This document shows, piece after piece, positions 23,553 to 34,257 of a DNA stretch of 64,000 nt. Each line of letters opens with the position of its first letter. The first letter of the stretch is position 1. This stretch comes from Anomaloglossus baeobatrachus (taxonomy: Eukaryota > Chordata > Amphibia > Anura > Aromobatidae). Where the stretch lies: assembly GCF_048569485.1 (NCBI RefSeq), contig NC_134353.1, positions 530,069,008-530,133,007 on the forward strand, given 5' to 3'. The translations under genes were made by a program, and so were the position numbers. The notes under the pieces were generated by a model. It made no database searches, was not told where the DNA came from, and saw only the letters and a list, made by a program, of their open reading frames with translations.

Positions 23553-25290
23553 ATTGTTACTGTTATTGTTATTCATTTTGTTTCTGTTGCACATGGAAAT
23601 GCTACACCATTCCTTGACATTAATTTGGAGGGGGATGGTAATGCAGGTAAAATTAATACCAAATTGTATCAAAAACCAGTGAGTAGAAAATCCCTTTTAC
23701 ATGCAGCGAGTTTACATCCTGCACATGTAATAAAAATATCCCAGTGAGCGAATATATAAGGGCTAAAAGAGGGTGCTCACGATGTATGGATTATGGTCAG
23801 GAGAGTGTAAACATTACAAATAAACTAAAAAAATCGGGGCTATAATAATGCGCTACTTAATAGAGCTCGGGATATCGTTGCTACTAGAGACCGACATGAA
23901 TTAGTCTATGGGGATAGCAATAGATCTAAGTGTAGAAATGATAGGAATAAGGATTTTGTTACCTTTGTTACTGCTTTTATAAGTGATTTTCCCACTATTC
24001 GGAACATTGTTCGGAAACATTTACCTGTATTGCATCAAGACCATATTGTATCAGATATTTTATCTAAGGGTGTACGATTCTCCACTAGGAAAGCTACTAG
24101 TATAGGTAACATACTTTCTCCAGTCTCTTTATAGAGAATGATACTAATGTTTCAACTTGGCTAGGCACAGTTGGAAGTTATAAATGTGGCTACCATCCAT
24201 GTGGTTTGTGTACACATATGGTGAATATTAGATTTTTTTTATCCCTAATTCATCTAGGAAGTATGAGATTAAGACCCTCATTAATTGTAATTCTACACAC
24301 ATAGTGTATCTTGCTAAATGTATAGCTTGTGATCTAATTTATGTGGGATCTACTATCAGTAAGTTAAAGGTACGTTTTTCGGAACATATTAAAGATGCGG
24401 TACCAAAAATAAAGGAAATATCAAGATCAATGTCTGGTTTATCTAGACATTTCCATGATGTACACGGAGGTAATGTTGAGACACTAATGGTGCATGGCAT
24501 TGAGAGGGTTAATTTGCCCCTGTGAGGGGGTGACTGGACGTATTTGGTTAGGAAGTGTAAAGCAAGCTTTACACGCTGCGATATCGCTAGCGATGTCGCG
24601 AGCGAAAGCACCCGCCCATGTCGGTGGCGCGTCACGGGGTGATCGCTGCCATAGCGAACAATATTGCTACGCCAGCGTCACACGCAATTACCTGTTCACC
24701 GACGTCGCTGTGGCCGCCGAACAATCTCTCCTTTAAGGGGGAGGTTCGTTCGGCGTCACAGCGGCATCACTAAGCGGCCACCCAATAGAAGAGGAGGGGC
24801 AGAGATGAGCGGCCGGAACATCCCGCCCACCTTCTTCCTTCCTCATTGCCGGCGGCCGCAGGTACGATGTTGTTCCTCGTTCCTGCGGTGTCATACATAG
24901 CGATGTGTTCTGCCGCAGGAACGACAAACAACCTGGGTTCCAAATCAGGAACGATTTTTAAAAAATGAACGTGTACACGACGAACGATTTGACACCTTTT
25001 TGCGATTGTTACTGATCGCAAAAAGGTGTCAAAAACAACGACATCGCTAACGAGGCCGGATGTGCATCACTAACACCGTGACCCCCGACGAATCTTGTTA
25101 GCGATATCGTTGTGTGTAAATGGGCCTTATGGCTAAATGGATACTTAAGATGAATTGTCGCATACCTGCTGGATTAAACTATAAGAATGATTTGGCACAC
25201 TAATATTAAGAAAAATGTACGTATTAAATGTAAAGAAATCTGTGCCTATTATTTATTTATATTTTTTATTGCAGGTGGTGAAGATTTAAT
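23553..25290 (+). mobile_element. Penelope-like element, 3' part with GIY-YIG endonuclease, interrupted by a MITE
   Basis: The reverse transcriptase C-terminal region is visible as FLDINLEGDGNAGKINTKLY and KSLLHAASLHPAHVI. A linker follows with a cysteine/histidine cluster (KCGYHPCGLCTHM), then the GIY-YIG endonuclease (from about 24304) with LIYVGSTISKLKVRFSEHI. GLNYKNDL-type C-terminal sequence lies at about 25170-25200, beyond a 568-bp MITE. This domain order is diagnostic of Penelope-like elements, which move by target-primed reverse transcription using a GIY-YIG nuclease. The 5' half is absent and coding sequence is disrupted. Confidence 0.82.
24560..25127. mobile_element. TA-flanked 560-bp MITE, family copy 1
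   Basis: TA on both sides (24558-24559, 25128-25129). The ends AAGCAAGCTTTACACGCTGCG and, inverted, AGGCCCATTTACACACAACG are followed by GATATCGC-type sequence. Relatives occur at 30834-31394 and 37408-37983. It sits inside the GIY-YIG coding region of the Penelope-like element, so it arrived later. The TA target suggests Tc1/mariner-type mobilisation. No transposase. Confidence 0.75.
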
Positions 25291-25293
25291 GAT

Positions 25294-25554
25294 GTGCCTG
25301 TGAGCAACTTCGAGTTAATGATATTGAACGCCCACCAAGATGTTTACTGTGGCTCCAGAGAGCTCATCTCGGGTTCCATCAGGAAATACCTTCTTGCAGA
25401 AGCCGACAGGAAGCTAGTTTTAAAGTGGGGTCACTTGTTTAAATTGGCTGGCCAGGCTGGGCAGAAGAAGACTGCTCTTCTTATTTCACATTACTGGTGC
25501 GCATCCCTGCGTAAAGACATTGTGGAATTTCTGCATGTACTACGACATAGTTAG
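25294..25554 (+). other. Unrecognised 86-aa open frame
   Basis: It reads without stops (ILNAHQDVYCGSRELISGS, then KWGHLFKLAGQAGQKKTALL). No family is recognised and no splice or promoter context is evident. It follows the Penelope-like 3' region directly and may be a fragment of another element or chance. Confidence 0.2.
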
Positions 25555-25599
25555 CTTATGTATTGACCAATGCATGTGAGCCCAATAACCATGACAACG

Positions 25600-26330
25600 T
25601 GAACTTTTATAGAGTGAAGAGCAAAAGGGTAATAATGTTTTGAACTTTTGACTTTCAGCCTCAATATTTCACCATCAACTTTGAGCGTGTGACAACCTTC
25701 ATTTTATAGACAATCATCTTGGCTATCTCATACATAAATTTGACTTCTACTATTTAGCATATGATTAGTTATTCACATTTCCTAATAGCTCAGTGTGTTA
25801 TTAGGTTGATTCCCAAGCGAAAGTCACTGGTTCGAATCAAGGAGCAGCCATGAAGATTTCCCAAGAAAAGAGGAACAGCATCATCCAGCTCATTGATAGC
25901 GGTCTCTCAACCAAGAAATATACTAAACTGCATCATGTGGGTGCTATGACAGTTGGTTGAATAAGAAATAAAGTCCATCCATCCGTTCAAAAGCTAAGAG
26001 TTGGACGTCCAGGCAAAATATTGGAGTCAACAAGTTGGCTTATCACAAGCTCTATCAGTTCTGGCGCGACAAATACGACAGTGGAAGTGTTCAAATGCTT
26101 TGTAATAGTGAGATCACAGACGTCCATGCAGGCACTGTGTGGTGCACGTCACACAAATCTTGAGTGGTGGCCCAAAAACAGGTGAAGAAACTTTAAATTC
26201 AATATCATCATAAGAAGCGTTGACTTAAGTTTGCAAAAAATGTACGAAAAGTGGACAGTGGAAGATTGGAAACATAATTTCAACAAAACAAAAAGAAAAG
26301 TGGCGTGCAATAATTTTTTGGGATCACCGA
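25600..26330 (+). mobile_element. Tc1-like DNA transposon relic
   Basis: An ATG at 25850 opens MKISQEKRNSIIQLIDSGL, the N-terminal helix-turn-helix of a Tc1-like transposase; RVGRPGKILEST (GRPR-like linker) and KMYEKWTVEDWKHNF are also legible. The frame is interrupted by an in-frame stop soon after VGAMTVG, again before the RNFKFN segment, and by frame changes. It ends before the second catalytic Asp, and no terminal inverted repeats were found. Dead copy. Confidence 0.7.
25781..25849 (+). other. tRNA-like segment upstream of the Tc1-like start codon
   Basis: It contains an A-box-like TAGCTCAGTGTG (25786-25797) and a B-box-like GGTTCGAATC (25829-25838), 31 bp apart and ending just before the ATG. 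The acceptor stem does not pair well, so this is not called a functional tRNA gene. It could act as an internal pol III promoter or be a captured tRNA/SINE head. Confidence 0.45.
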
Positions 26331-26594
26331 TAAAGTATCAAAGAACAACATATTTTATTTATTAATAAAAGACAACAAAACACAAACACAGATTAAAACA
26401 TTTAAAAACACTATAACAAATGTAAAAAGTATATGGGAGTTGCATACAATAAAGCAGTGCCCCGTATTCTAACCTCCAGAGAAAAGATGGAAAATGATAG
26501 CTATACAAGAGTAGTCCTATACAAATAGGCTAAAAATACATTCCATACACTATCATGGGAAACACAGGAGAAAAAAACAATAATGACCAATCAA
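26331..26594. other. AT-rich sequence, nothing recognised
   Basis: A-rich stretch with no terminal repeats or coding potential visible. Confidence 0.3.
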
Positions 26595-27714
26595 TTAACC
26601 CCTTCACGACCGCGGGCAGTAAAATTACGTCCTATTTTAACGTGACTTAACGACCAGGGACGTAATTTTACGGCCTAAACTTCATTTGATTGCCGTGGCC
26701 ATAGCAACGGCTTTCAAATGATGTCCCCTGCTGTTTCTTACAGCAGGGGACCGTTGCTTGACCCCAGGGGGGGTGGCATCGCCACCCCCCATAGGCGATC
26801 GATGTGATTGGCTGTTCAAATCTGAACCGCCAACCACATCGTTCGCACTAATTTCGGCAAAAATAATGCCCGAATTAGTGCGATACTGTGAGATCCTGCT
26901 ATGATCTATTGTAGCAGCTACAGCAGATCATAGATGGATCTCCAACATGTCGCCCCCCAGCTCCTGCAGCACTGATTGGAGCGATCGTGCTATGACGCGC
27001 AATCGCTCCAATCAGTGTGCAGTGGGGCGGTCTGATCTGCGGATGGCCGCCCTCCCCAGGCCTGTCCTGGTCTGGGGACCCTCCCCCAACATGTCTGCAG
27101 CGTGGAGTGGCTGGTACTTTTGGTACCACACCACCGCTGCTGCTGCCGCCGCCTCTGATGTCACCGCCGCTCCTGCTCCAATGGTAAGTATTCCGCTCCC
27201 TGCGCGCTCTCGCGATGGACCCTGCGCGCTCCCGTGAAGGCCCCTGCGCGCTCCCGTGAAGGCCCCTGCCCGTGCCCCCCCCCCCCGATCTGCCCCCTAC
27301 GCCCCGATCTGCCCCCCGGCATCCCGATCTGCTACCCACGCGATCTGCCTGCCTCCTCTGTCATCTCTATTCTGCTTCCAAGGTTCCTTCCTTCTGCCTT
27401 TGCTTCTCCGCCCCCTCTGCTCTCCCTCTGCCCCCCCCTCTGTCCCCCCCTCTCCCCATCCCCTTCTGCCCCCCCCGACGTCCTCTTACCTGCCTTCACG
27501 GGTCGTCCGAGGTCTTCACTGGCCCGATCACATCTGCCTCCATCGCTGGGTCCTTCTGCTGATCTGTCCAACGTCCTGCCTGCTGCTGGTGTAAAGCTGT
27601 CCATCTCACTGCCTTCTTGTTCCTCTGCAGCTCTTCTGGTCAGTGATCCTCTTAGTACTGTGAGTATAACTTTTTTTTTTTTTTCTTGTATCCTGTCCAT
27701 TTTTACACTTCATC

Positions 27715-28740
27715 CGTCCGTGCGTCCCGCCAAGCGCTGATCAGGGATGCAGATAACGGATCTGCATCCCTGCTCAATTTTTGGCGTGACTTTTTTCCGT
27801 ATTCGCGACGCTTTTTGTATCGCGTCCGTCCGTGCATCCCGCCGAGCGCTGATCAGGGATGCAGATAACGGATCTGCATCAGTGGTCAGTTTTTGGCGTG
27901 ACTTTTTTCCGTATTCGCGATGCTTTTTGTATCGCATCCGTCCGTGCGTCCCGCCAAGCGCTGATCAGGGATGCACATAACGGATCTGCATCCCTGCTCA
28001 ATTTTTGGCGTGACTTTTTTCCGTATTCGCGACGCTTTTTGTATCGCGTCCGTCCGTGCGTCCCGCCGAGCGCTGATCAGGGATGCAGATAACGGATCTG
28101 CATCCGTGGTCAGTTTTTGGCGTGACTTTTTTCCGTATTCGCGATGCTTTTTGTATCGCATCCGTCCGTGCGTCCCGCCAAGCGCTGATCAGGGATGCAC
28201 ATAACGGATCTGTATCCCTGCTCAATTTTTGGCGTGACTTTTTTCCGTATTCGCGACGCTTTTTGTATCGCGTCCGTCCATGCGTCCCGCCGAGCGCTGA
28301 TCAGGGATGCAGATAACGGATCTGCATCCGTGGTCAGTTTTTGGCGTGACTTTTTTCCGTATTCGCGATGCTTTTTGTATCGCATCCATCCGTGCGTCCC
28401 GCCAAGCGCTGATCAGGGATGCACATAACGGATCGGCATCCCTGCTCAATTTTTGGCGTGACTTTTTTCCATATTCGCGACGCTTTTTGTATCGCATCCG
28501 TCCGTGCGTCCTGCCGAGCGCTGATCAGGGATGCACATAACGGATCGGCATCCCTGCTCAATTTTTGGCGTGACTTTTTCCCGTATTTGCGACGCTTTTT
28601 GTATCACATCCGTCCGTGCGTCCCGCCAAGCGCTGATCAGGGATGCACATAACGGATCGGCATCCCTGCTCAATTTTTGGCGTGACCTTTTTTTTTCCGT
28701 ATCCCCAACGCTTTTTGTATCTCATCCGACCATGCGTCCT
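27715..28740. repeat. 112-bp satellite-like array, about 9 units, largely a 224-bp dimer
   Basis: The unit contains CGTCCGTGCGTCCCGCC, AGCGCTGATCAGGGATGCA, ATAACGGATCTGCATCC and TTTTTGGCGTGACTTTTTTC. In the first six to seven units two versions alternate: one with CCTGCTCAA and GCGACG, the other with GTGGTCAG and GCGATG. The last units are all of the first type. Confidence 0.9.
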
Positions 28741-28779
28741 GCAGCGGCCGATCAGTGCACCGCGTCTGTGCGTTTGAAA

Positions 28780-30010
28780 AGTTAAATGGCGTTCCTTCTC
28801 TTCTCAACCCCACCATGTGCCCAAACAATTACTTTCCACCACATATGAGGTATCTACGTACTCAGGAAAAATTGCACAATATGTTTTATGGTACATTTTT
28901 TCCTGATACCGTTGTAAAAAAAAAAAGCTACCTGGTTGATACAAAAATTTTGTGGTTAAAAAAAAAATAATAATTTTCACGGTACAACGTTATCAACTGC
29001 TGTGGAGCCCCTGGGGGTACAAGGGGCTCACCAAACATCTAGATAAATTCCTTGAGGGGTCTAGTTCCGAAATGGGGTAATTTGTGGGGGAGCTCCACTG
29101 TTTAGGCACCTCAGGGGGTCTCTAAACGTGACATGGCGTCCGCTAATGATTCCAACCAATTTTGCTGTCAAATGGCGCTCCTTCTCTTCTGAGCCCTGCC
29201 ATGCGCCCAAACAATTACTTTCCACCACATATGAGGTATCTGCGTACTCAGAAGAAATTGCACAATACGTTTTATGGTGCATTTTTTCCTGATACCCTTG
29301 TGGAAAAAAAAGCTACCTAGTTGAAGCAACCGTTTTGGTAAAAAAAATTTTTTTTTCTTTTCATGGCTCAACGTTCTAAACTTCTGTGAAGCCCCCAGGT
29401 GTTCAAAGTGCTCACCAAACATCTAGAAATATTATTTGAGGGTTCTACTTTCCAAAATGGGGTCACTTGTGGGGGAGCTCCATTGTTTAGGCACCTCAGG
29501 GGGTCTTCAAACCCGACATGGCGTCCGCTAATGAGTGTAGCTAATTTTGCACTCAAAAATTCAAATGGCGCTCCTTGCCTTCCGAGCACTGCCGTGTGTC
29601 CAAACATTTGAATTCCACCACATATGAGGTATCTGCGTACTCAGGAGAAAATGCACAAAACATTTTATGGTGCATTTTTTCCTGATACCCTTGTGGAAAA
29701 AAAAGCTACCTAGTTGAAGCAACCGTTTTGTGGTAAAAAAAAAAATAATTTTCTTTTCACAGCTCAACGTTATAAACTTCTGTGAAGCCCCCAGGTGTTC
29801 AAAGTGCTCACCAAACATCTAGAAAAATTATTTAAGGGCTCTAGTTTCCAAAATGGGGTCACTTGTGGGGGAGCTCTATTGTTTAGGCACCTCAGGGGGT
29901 CTTCAAACCCGACATGGCGTCCGCTAATGAGTGCAGCTAATTTTGCGTTCAAAAATTCAAATGGCGCGCCTTCCCTTCCGAGCTCCGCTGTGCGCCCAAA
30001 CAATTGATTT
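28780..30010. repeat. About 393-bp tandem repeat (about 3 units)
   Basis: CCACCACATATGAGGTATCT recurs near 28837, 29222 and 29617, and a diverged form near 30014. Each unit also has CCAAACAATTACTTT-like, TTTTTTCCTGATACC and ACCTCAGGGGGTCTTC-like segments. Confidence 0.8.
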
Positions 30011-30833
30011 TTACCACATATGGGGTATCAGCGTACTCAGGAGAAATTGCACTATAAATTGTAGGGTGCACTTTCTCTTTTCTCCCTTGTGAAAATGAAA
30101 ATTTTAATGGCTAAAGTAACATTTTTGTGTTAAAAAGTAAAATTTTCATTTTTTCCTTCCACATTGCTTTGGTTCCTGTGAAGCACCTAAAGGGTTAATA
30201 AACTTCTTGGATGTGGTTTTGAGCAGAGTGAGGGGTGCAGTTTTTAGAATGCGGTCACTTTTGGGTATTTTCTGTCATCTAGGCCTCTCAAAGTCACTTC
30301 AAATGTGATGTGGTCCCTAAAAAAAATTATTTTCTAAATTTTGTTGCAAAAATGAGAAATCGCTGATGACCTTTGACCCCTTCTAACTTCCTAACGAAAA
30401 AAAATTTTGTTTCAAAAATTGCGCTGATGTAAAGTAGACAAGTGGGAAAGTTTATTTAGTAACTATTATGTGTGACATATCTCTCAGATTTATGGGCATA
30501 AATTTTAAAAGTTTGAAAATTGCGAAATTTTCAAAATTTTTGTAAAATTTCCTAAATTTTCACAAATAAATGCAAAAATTATCGGTTTAAATTTACCACT
30601 GACATGAAGTACAATATGTCACGAAAAAACAATCTCAGAATCGCCAGGATCCGTTGAAGCGTTCCAGAGTTATAACCTGTCAAAGTGACACTGGTCAGAA
30701 TTGCAAAAAATGGCCCAGTCATTAGGGTGTTTTAGTGGCCGGGGGTGAAGGGGTTAATCACAGAGTACAGATAACAAAATAAACTAAATGCAAATAATGA
30801 GCAGAGAAATTTCTCCTATGTAAAAAGAGCCTA

Positions 30834-31394
30834 AAGCCGCTTTACACGCAACGACATCGCTAAAGAGATGTCATTGCGGTCACGGAATTCGTGACGCACA
30901 TCCGGCCTCGTTAGCGACGTCGTTGTGTGTGACACGCAGGAGCGACCGTTAACGAGCGATAATACTCACCATATCGTTGCTCGTTGACATGTTCCCCTAT
31001 TCCCATTTATCGTTGCTGCTGCAGGTACGATGTTGTTCGTCGTTCCTGCGGCAGCACACATCGCTATGTGTAACACCGCCGGAACGAGGAACCTCACCAT
31101 ACCTGCGGCCTCACCGGAAAGAGGTGGGCAGGATGTTACGTCCCGCTCATCTCCGCCCCTCCGCTTCTACTGGGCGGCTGCTTAGTGATGTCGCTATGAC
31201 GCTGAACGAACCGCCCCCTTAAAAAGGAGGCGGTTCACCGGTCACAGCGACGTCGCTAGGCAGGTAAGTAGTGTGACGGGTCTGAGTGATGTTGTGCGCC
31301 ACGGGCAGCAATTTGCCCTTTACGCTCAACTGATGGGGGCGGGTACGCATGCTAGCAATATCGGTAACGATATCGCAGCATGTAAAGCGGCCTT
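30834..31394. mobile_element. TA-flanked 560-bp MITE, family copy 2
   Basis: TA at 30832-30833 and 31395-31396. The ends AAGCCGCTTTACACGC and, inverted, AAGGCCGCTTTACATGC. It shares GTGACGCACATCCGGC and the paired CGATATCG-type ends with the copy at 37408. Confidence 0.75.
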
Positions 31395-31415
31395 TAGACT
31401 AACTTGGGTAAACAG

Positions 31416-32869
31416 AAACATATATAAAGCTTTGGCACTCCTTAGAAGAAATAGCAAAAAAGTCTCGGGTGGTGCTGAATACGTTTTTTATTAAATCAAG
31501 AATGAAGTCTGTCCCATATAACGTTTCGGTCTACATCAGACCTTTATCAAGGGATCTATCAGACTAGAGTACTGTAGAAATGAATATGCACCAACGGACA
31601 ATAAGCGTAATCATCAGTTGCGTCTGACAGTAGGATAGGATACTGTGATTGTGTAACCCAGGTAGTTTTATCACGTTAATTCATGAGCAATAGGAAGAGA
31701 CTCGTGTCTTACACCTTGGGGGCAAGATACTGTTTGTACTCTGCGCATGTGCTGGCGGGCAAAGAAAGGAGGAGGGGGAAACCCAATTCTATATGTAGGG
31801 TATTAAGCCTAAAGAAGTAGCCTGAATAATCAGGGTTGAAGTCACAATCACAGTCGTTCTTGGTCAGGGGTAAATCCCATATGTTCCCAATCGAGCAATA
31901 AGGGATATTATATGGCTGTCATATCGAATGTATGAACTTATTATACTGTGTAAAGGCACAGTGGCAAGTCTTCAATAATATCAGATGAAGAATCATATGT
32001 TCTAGGTACTAGGCAACCGTGCCAGCTGCAGGCTTAAACAGGTTAAAAAAACGTGGAGATTCGTCCGGTGAGGGATAATGGAGTATCCGGTTTACTCACA
32101 TCCACCAGGACACAGGCACGGTCCAATGCCGGCTACATGTCCACTATCCCTCACCGGACGAATCTCCACGGTTTTTTAACCTGTTTAAGCCTGCAGCTGG
32201 CACGGTTGCCTAGTACCTAGAACATATGATTCTTCATCTGATATTATTGAAGACTTGCCACTGTGCCTTTCCACAGTATAATAAGTTCATACATTCGATA
32301 TGACAGCCATATAATATCCCTTATTGCTCGATTGGGAATATATGGGATTTACCCCTGACCAAGAACGACTGTGATTGTGACTTCAACCCTGATTATTCAG
32401 GCTACTTCTTTGGGCTTAATACCCTACATATAGAATTGGGTTTCCCCCTCCTCCTTTCTTTGCCCGCCAGCACATGCGCAGAGTACAAACAGTATCTTGC
32501 CCCCAAGGTGTAAGACACGAGTCTCTTCCTATTGCTCATGAATTAACGTGATAAAACTACCTGGGTTACATAATCACAGTATCCTATCCTACTGTCAGAC
32601 GCAACTGATGATTACGCTTATTGTCCGTTGGTGCATATTCATTTCTACAGTACTCTAGTCTGATAGATCCCTTGATAAAGGTCTGATGTAGACCGAAACG
32701 TTATATGGGACAGACTTCATTCTTGATTTAATAAAAAACGTATTCAGCACCACCCGAGACTTTTTTGCTATTTCTTCTAAGGAGTGCCGGAGCTTTATAT
32801 ATGTTTCTGAGATTTATTTTTCTCCAGAGCACCCGACTAGATAGTGAGCCAGGCTTATTTTTTCTATTG
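31416..32869 (+). mobile_element. 1.45-kb foldback insertion, 19-bp target duplication, facing hammerhead-like motifs
   Basis: Arms of roughly 640 bp (from about 31425, and ending about 32815) are inverted copies around a short centre near 32060-32150. An unpaired tail (about 32816-32869) follows the right arm. GACTAACTTGGGTAAACAG flanks the unit exactly (31397-31415, 32870-32888). Each arm carries one CTTGATAAAG, AGGTCT/AGACC hairpin, GAAAC motif (31551-31523 on -, 32671-32699 on +). No coding capacity. Same plan as 15236-16300. Confidence 0.72.
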
Positions 32870-32897
32870 GACTAACTTGGGTAAACAGCATCTAGGC

Positions 32898-33415
32898 GGT
32901 GGAAAAAAAAACAAAACACGTGTATCACCACGCAAAATAGTGGCTTCCTCAGGGGAGGTGGTGTGTGTGTGATAGTTGGCAAAACATGTGTCTTATATGC
33001 TGTCTATACAATGAGTCATAATGAAATAAATACCAGATGTGGGTAAATGTGGAGAGGCCACAAGCAGCGGCGGCCGAAAGTATAGCCTTAATGCCACAGC
33101 GCATCCCCAAAACACTGCACGGCCGGGAAGTGTGTACCCATAAAGAAGAGTTCCGGGCGTGCACAAAGATAAGGGACAATATGAATGGTGCACACATCCC
33201 CTGACACATGCTGTGAATGGATGCGGGAGAGATTGGATTGTACGGACCCCACAAGCTGCACAGCCCAGATGTGCGCATCAATAGTCCTGTGTATGCGCGA
33301 GTACTTAGAGCTGGATACAATCCAATTGCTCCCGCGCACATGTGCAGCATGTGCCAGGGGATGTGTGCACCACTCATATTGTCCGTTATCTTTGGGCATG
33401 CACGGGACTCCTCTT
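32898..33415 (-). mobile_element. Foldback insertion with hammerhead-like motif, possible 5-bp target duplication
   Basis: Inverted arms of about 95-100 bp (about 33144-33240 and 33310-33416) lie at the right. The left part is unpaired and holds, on the - strand, CTGAGGAAG, a CCAC/GTGG hairpin and GATAC in place of GAAAC (32952-32922). TAGGC flanks it (32893-32897, 33416-33420). A 5-bp match is weak evidence for the exact limits. Confidence 0.45.
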
Positions 33416-34257
33416 TAGGCACTTCAGGAGCTCTGCAAATGTAACATGGCGTCTGCTATCTATTCCAGCCAGAGTAGTTTTCCAGAAATTGTTTTTGTAA
33501 ATTTTGTTGGAAAAAGGAAAATTTGCTGCTCATTTTTTTGTTAGCATGTGAGAGAAGTTTAAAGTTTATGTTTCAATAATCATGCTGATGTAAAGTAGAC
33601 ATGTGGCAAATGTTATTTATTAACTGTTTTGTGCAGTATTTAAGTGCATAAAATTTCAGAGATTGAAAATTGTGAGATTTTCACATTTTTTGCCAAACGT
33701 TTGAAATTTTCATAAAAATATACAAATAATATTGAGCAATATTTACCACTATCATGAAGTACACCATCTCACGAAAAAGAATATGAGAATCACTGGGATA
33801 GGTTGAAGCGTTCCAGAGTTATTATCTCTTAAAGTCCAAGGAGAATAGAGCTGTGGAGAATAGCGCAAGAGGGTCTTACCAGGCAAACAACAGGCAAGTG
33901 AGACGTAGAGAACTCACCTAGAGGGGTTGTGAAAGTCACAACTCCTATAATAGCGTAGTACACAGGTGAACAGATGCAGCCCTGAGGAAGTTAAATGGAT
34001 TCAGAAGAAGAAACCGGGTGTATCGCCGCACTTTCACCAAACCAGTCGATGTCGATAAATTATTCCATGTCTTTATTCAATTTGCACAGGTCTAGTGAAT
34101 AAAGACATGGAATAATTTATCTACATCGACTAGTTTGGTGATAGCGCGGCGAGAAACCCGATTTCTTCTTCCGAATCCAATTAACTCATAAAGTGACACT
34201 GGTCAGATTTTAAAAATTACCCTTGGTCATTAATGTACAAAGTGGCTAGGTCCTTAA
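33416..34257 (+). repeat. Diverged relative of the right part of the 4.2-kb TTAA element
   Basis: TTTAGGCACTTCAGGAGCTC, AACATGGCGTCTGCT, GGTTGAAGCGTTCCAGAGTTA and GTGACACTGGTCAG parallel segments of 29.1-30.7 kb. It is interrupted by the insertion at 33836-34188. Confidence 0.5.
33836..34188 (+). mobile_element. 353-bp foldback insertion with 6-bp target duplication and hammerhead-like motif
   Basis: TAAAGT flanks it (33830-33835, 34189-34194), and it splits a stretch continuous in the related repeat at about 30.67 kb. Arms of about 90 bp (33990-34080, 34096-34186) pair around a 15-bp centre. CTGAGGAAG lies at 33982-33990 and GAAAC at 34010-34014. Confidence 0.55.

Larger units (their letters stand above)
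26599..30753. mobile_element. 4.2-kb TTAA-flanked DNA element carrying two internal tandem arrays; piggyBac- or Kolobok-like
   Basis: TTAA at 26595-26598 and 30754-30757. The terminal inverted repeats are CCCCTTCAC and GTGAAGGGG. No transposase is seen. The interior includes a GC-rich C-tract region (about 27260-27480), a 112-bp array, about three 393-bp units, and an AT-rich right end with CTAACTTCCTAACG and GTGACACTGGTCAG. Diverged relatives of the right-hand part recur at 33416-34257, so this is a dispersed family. Confidence 0.7.

Noticed and set aside
25781-25849. Genuine tRNA gene
   Set aside because: The internal boxes are good but the acceptor and anticodon arms do not pair convincingly.
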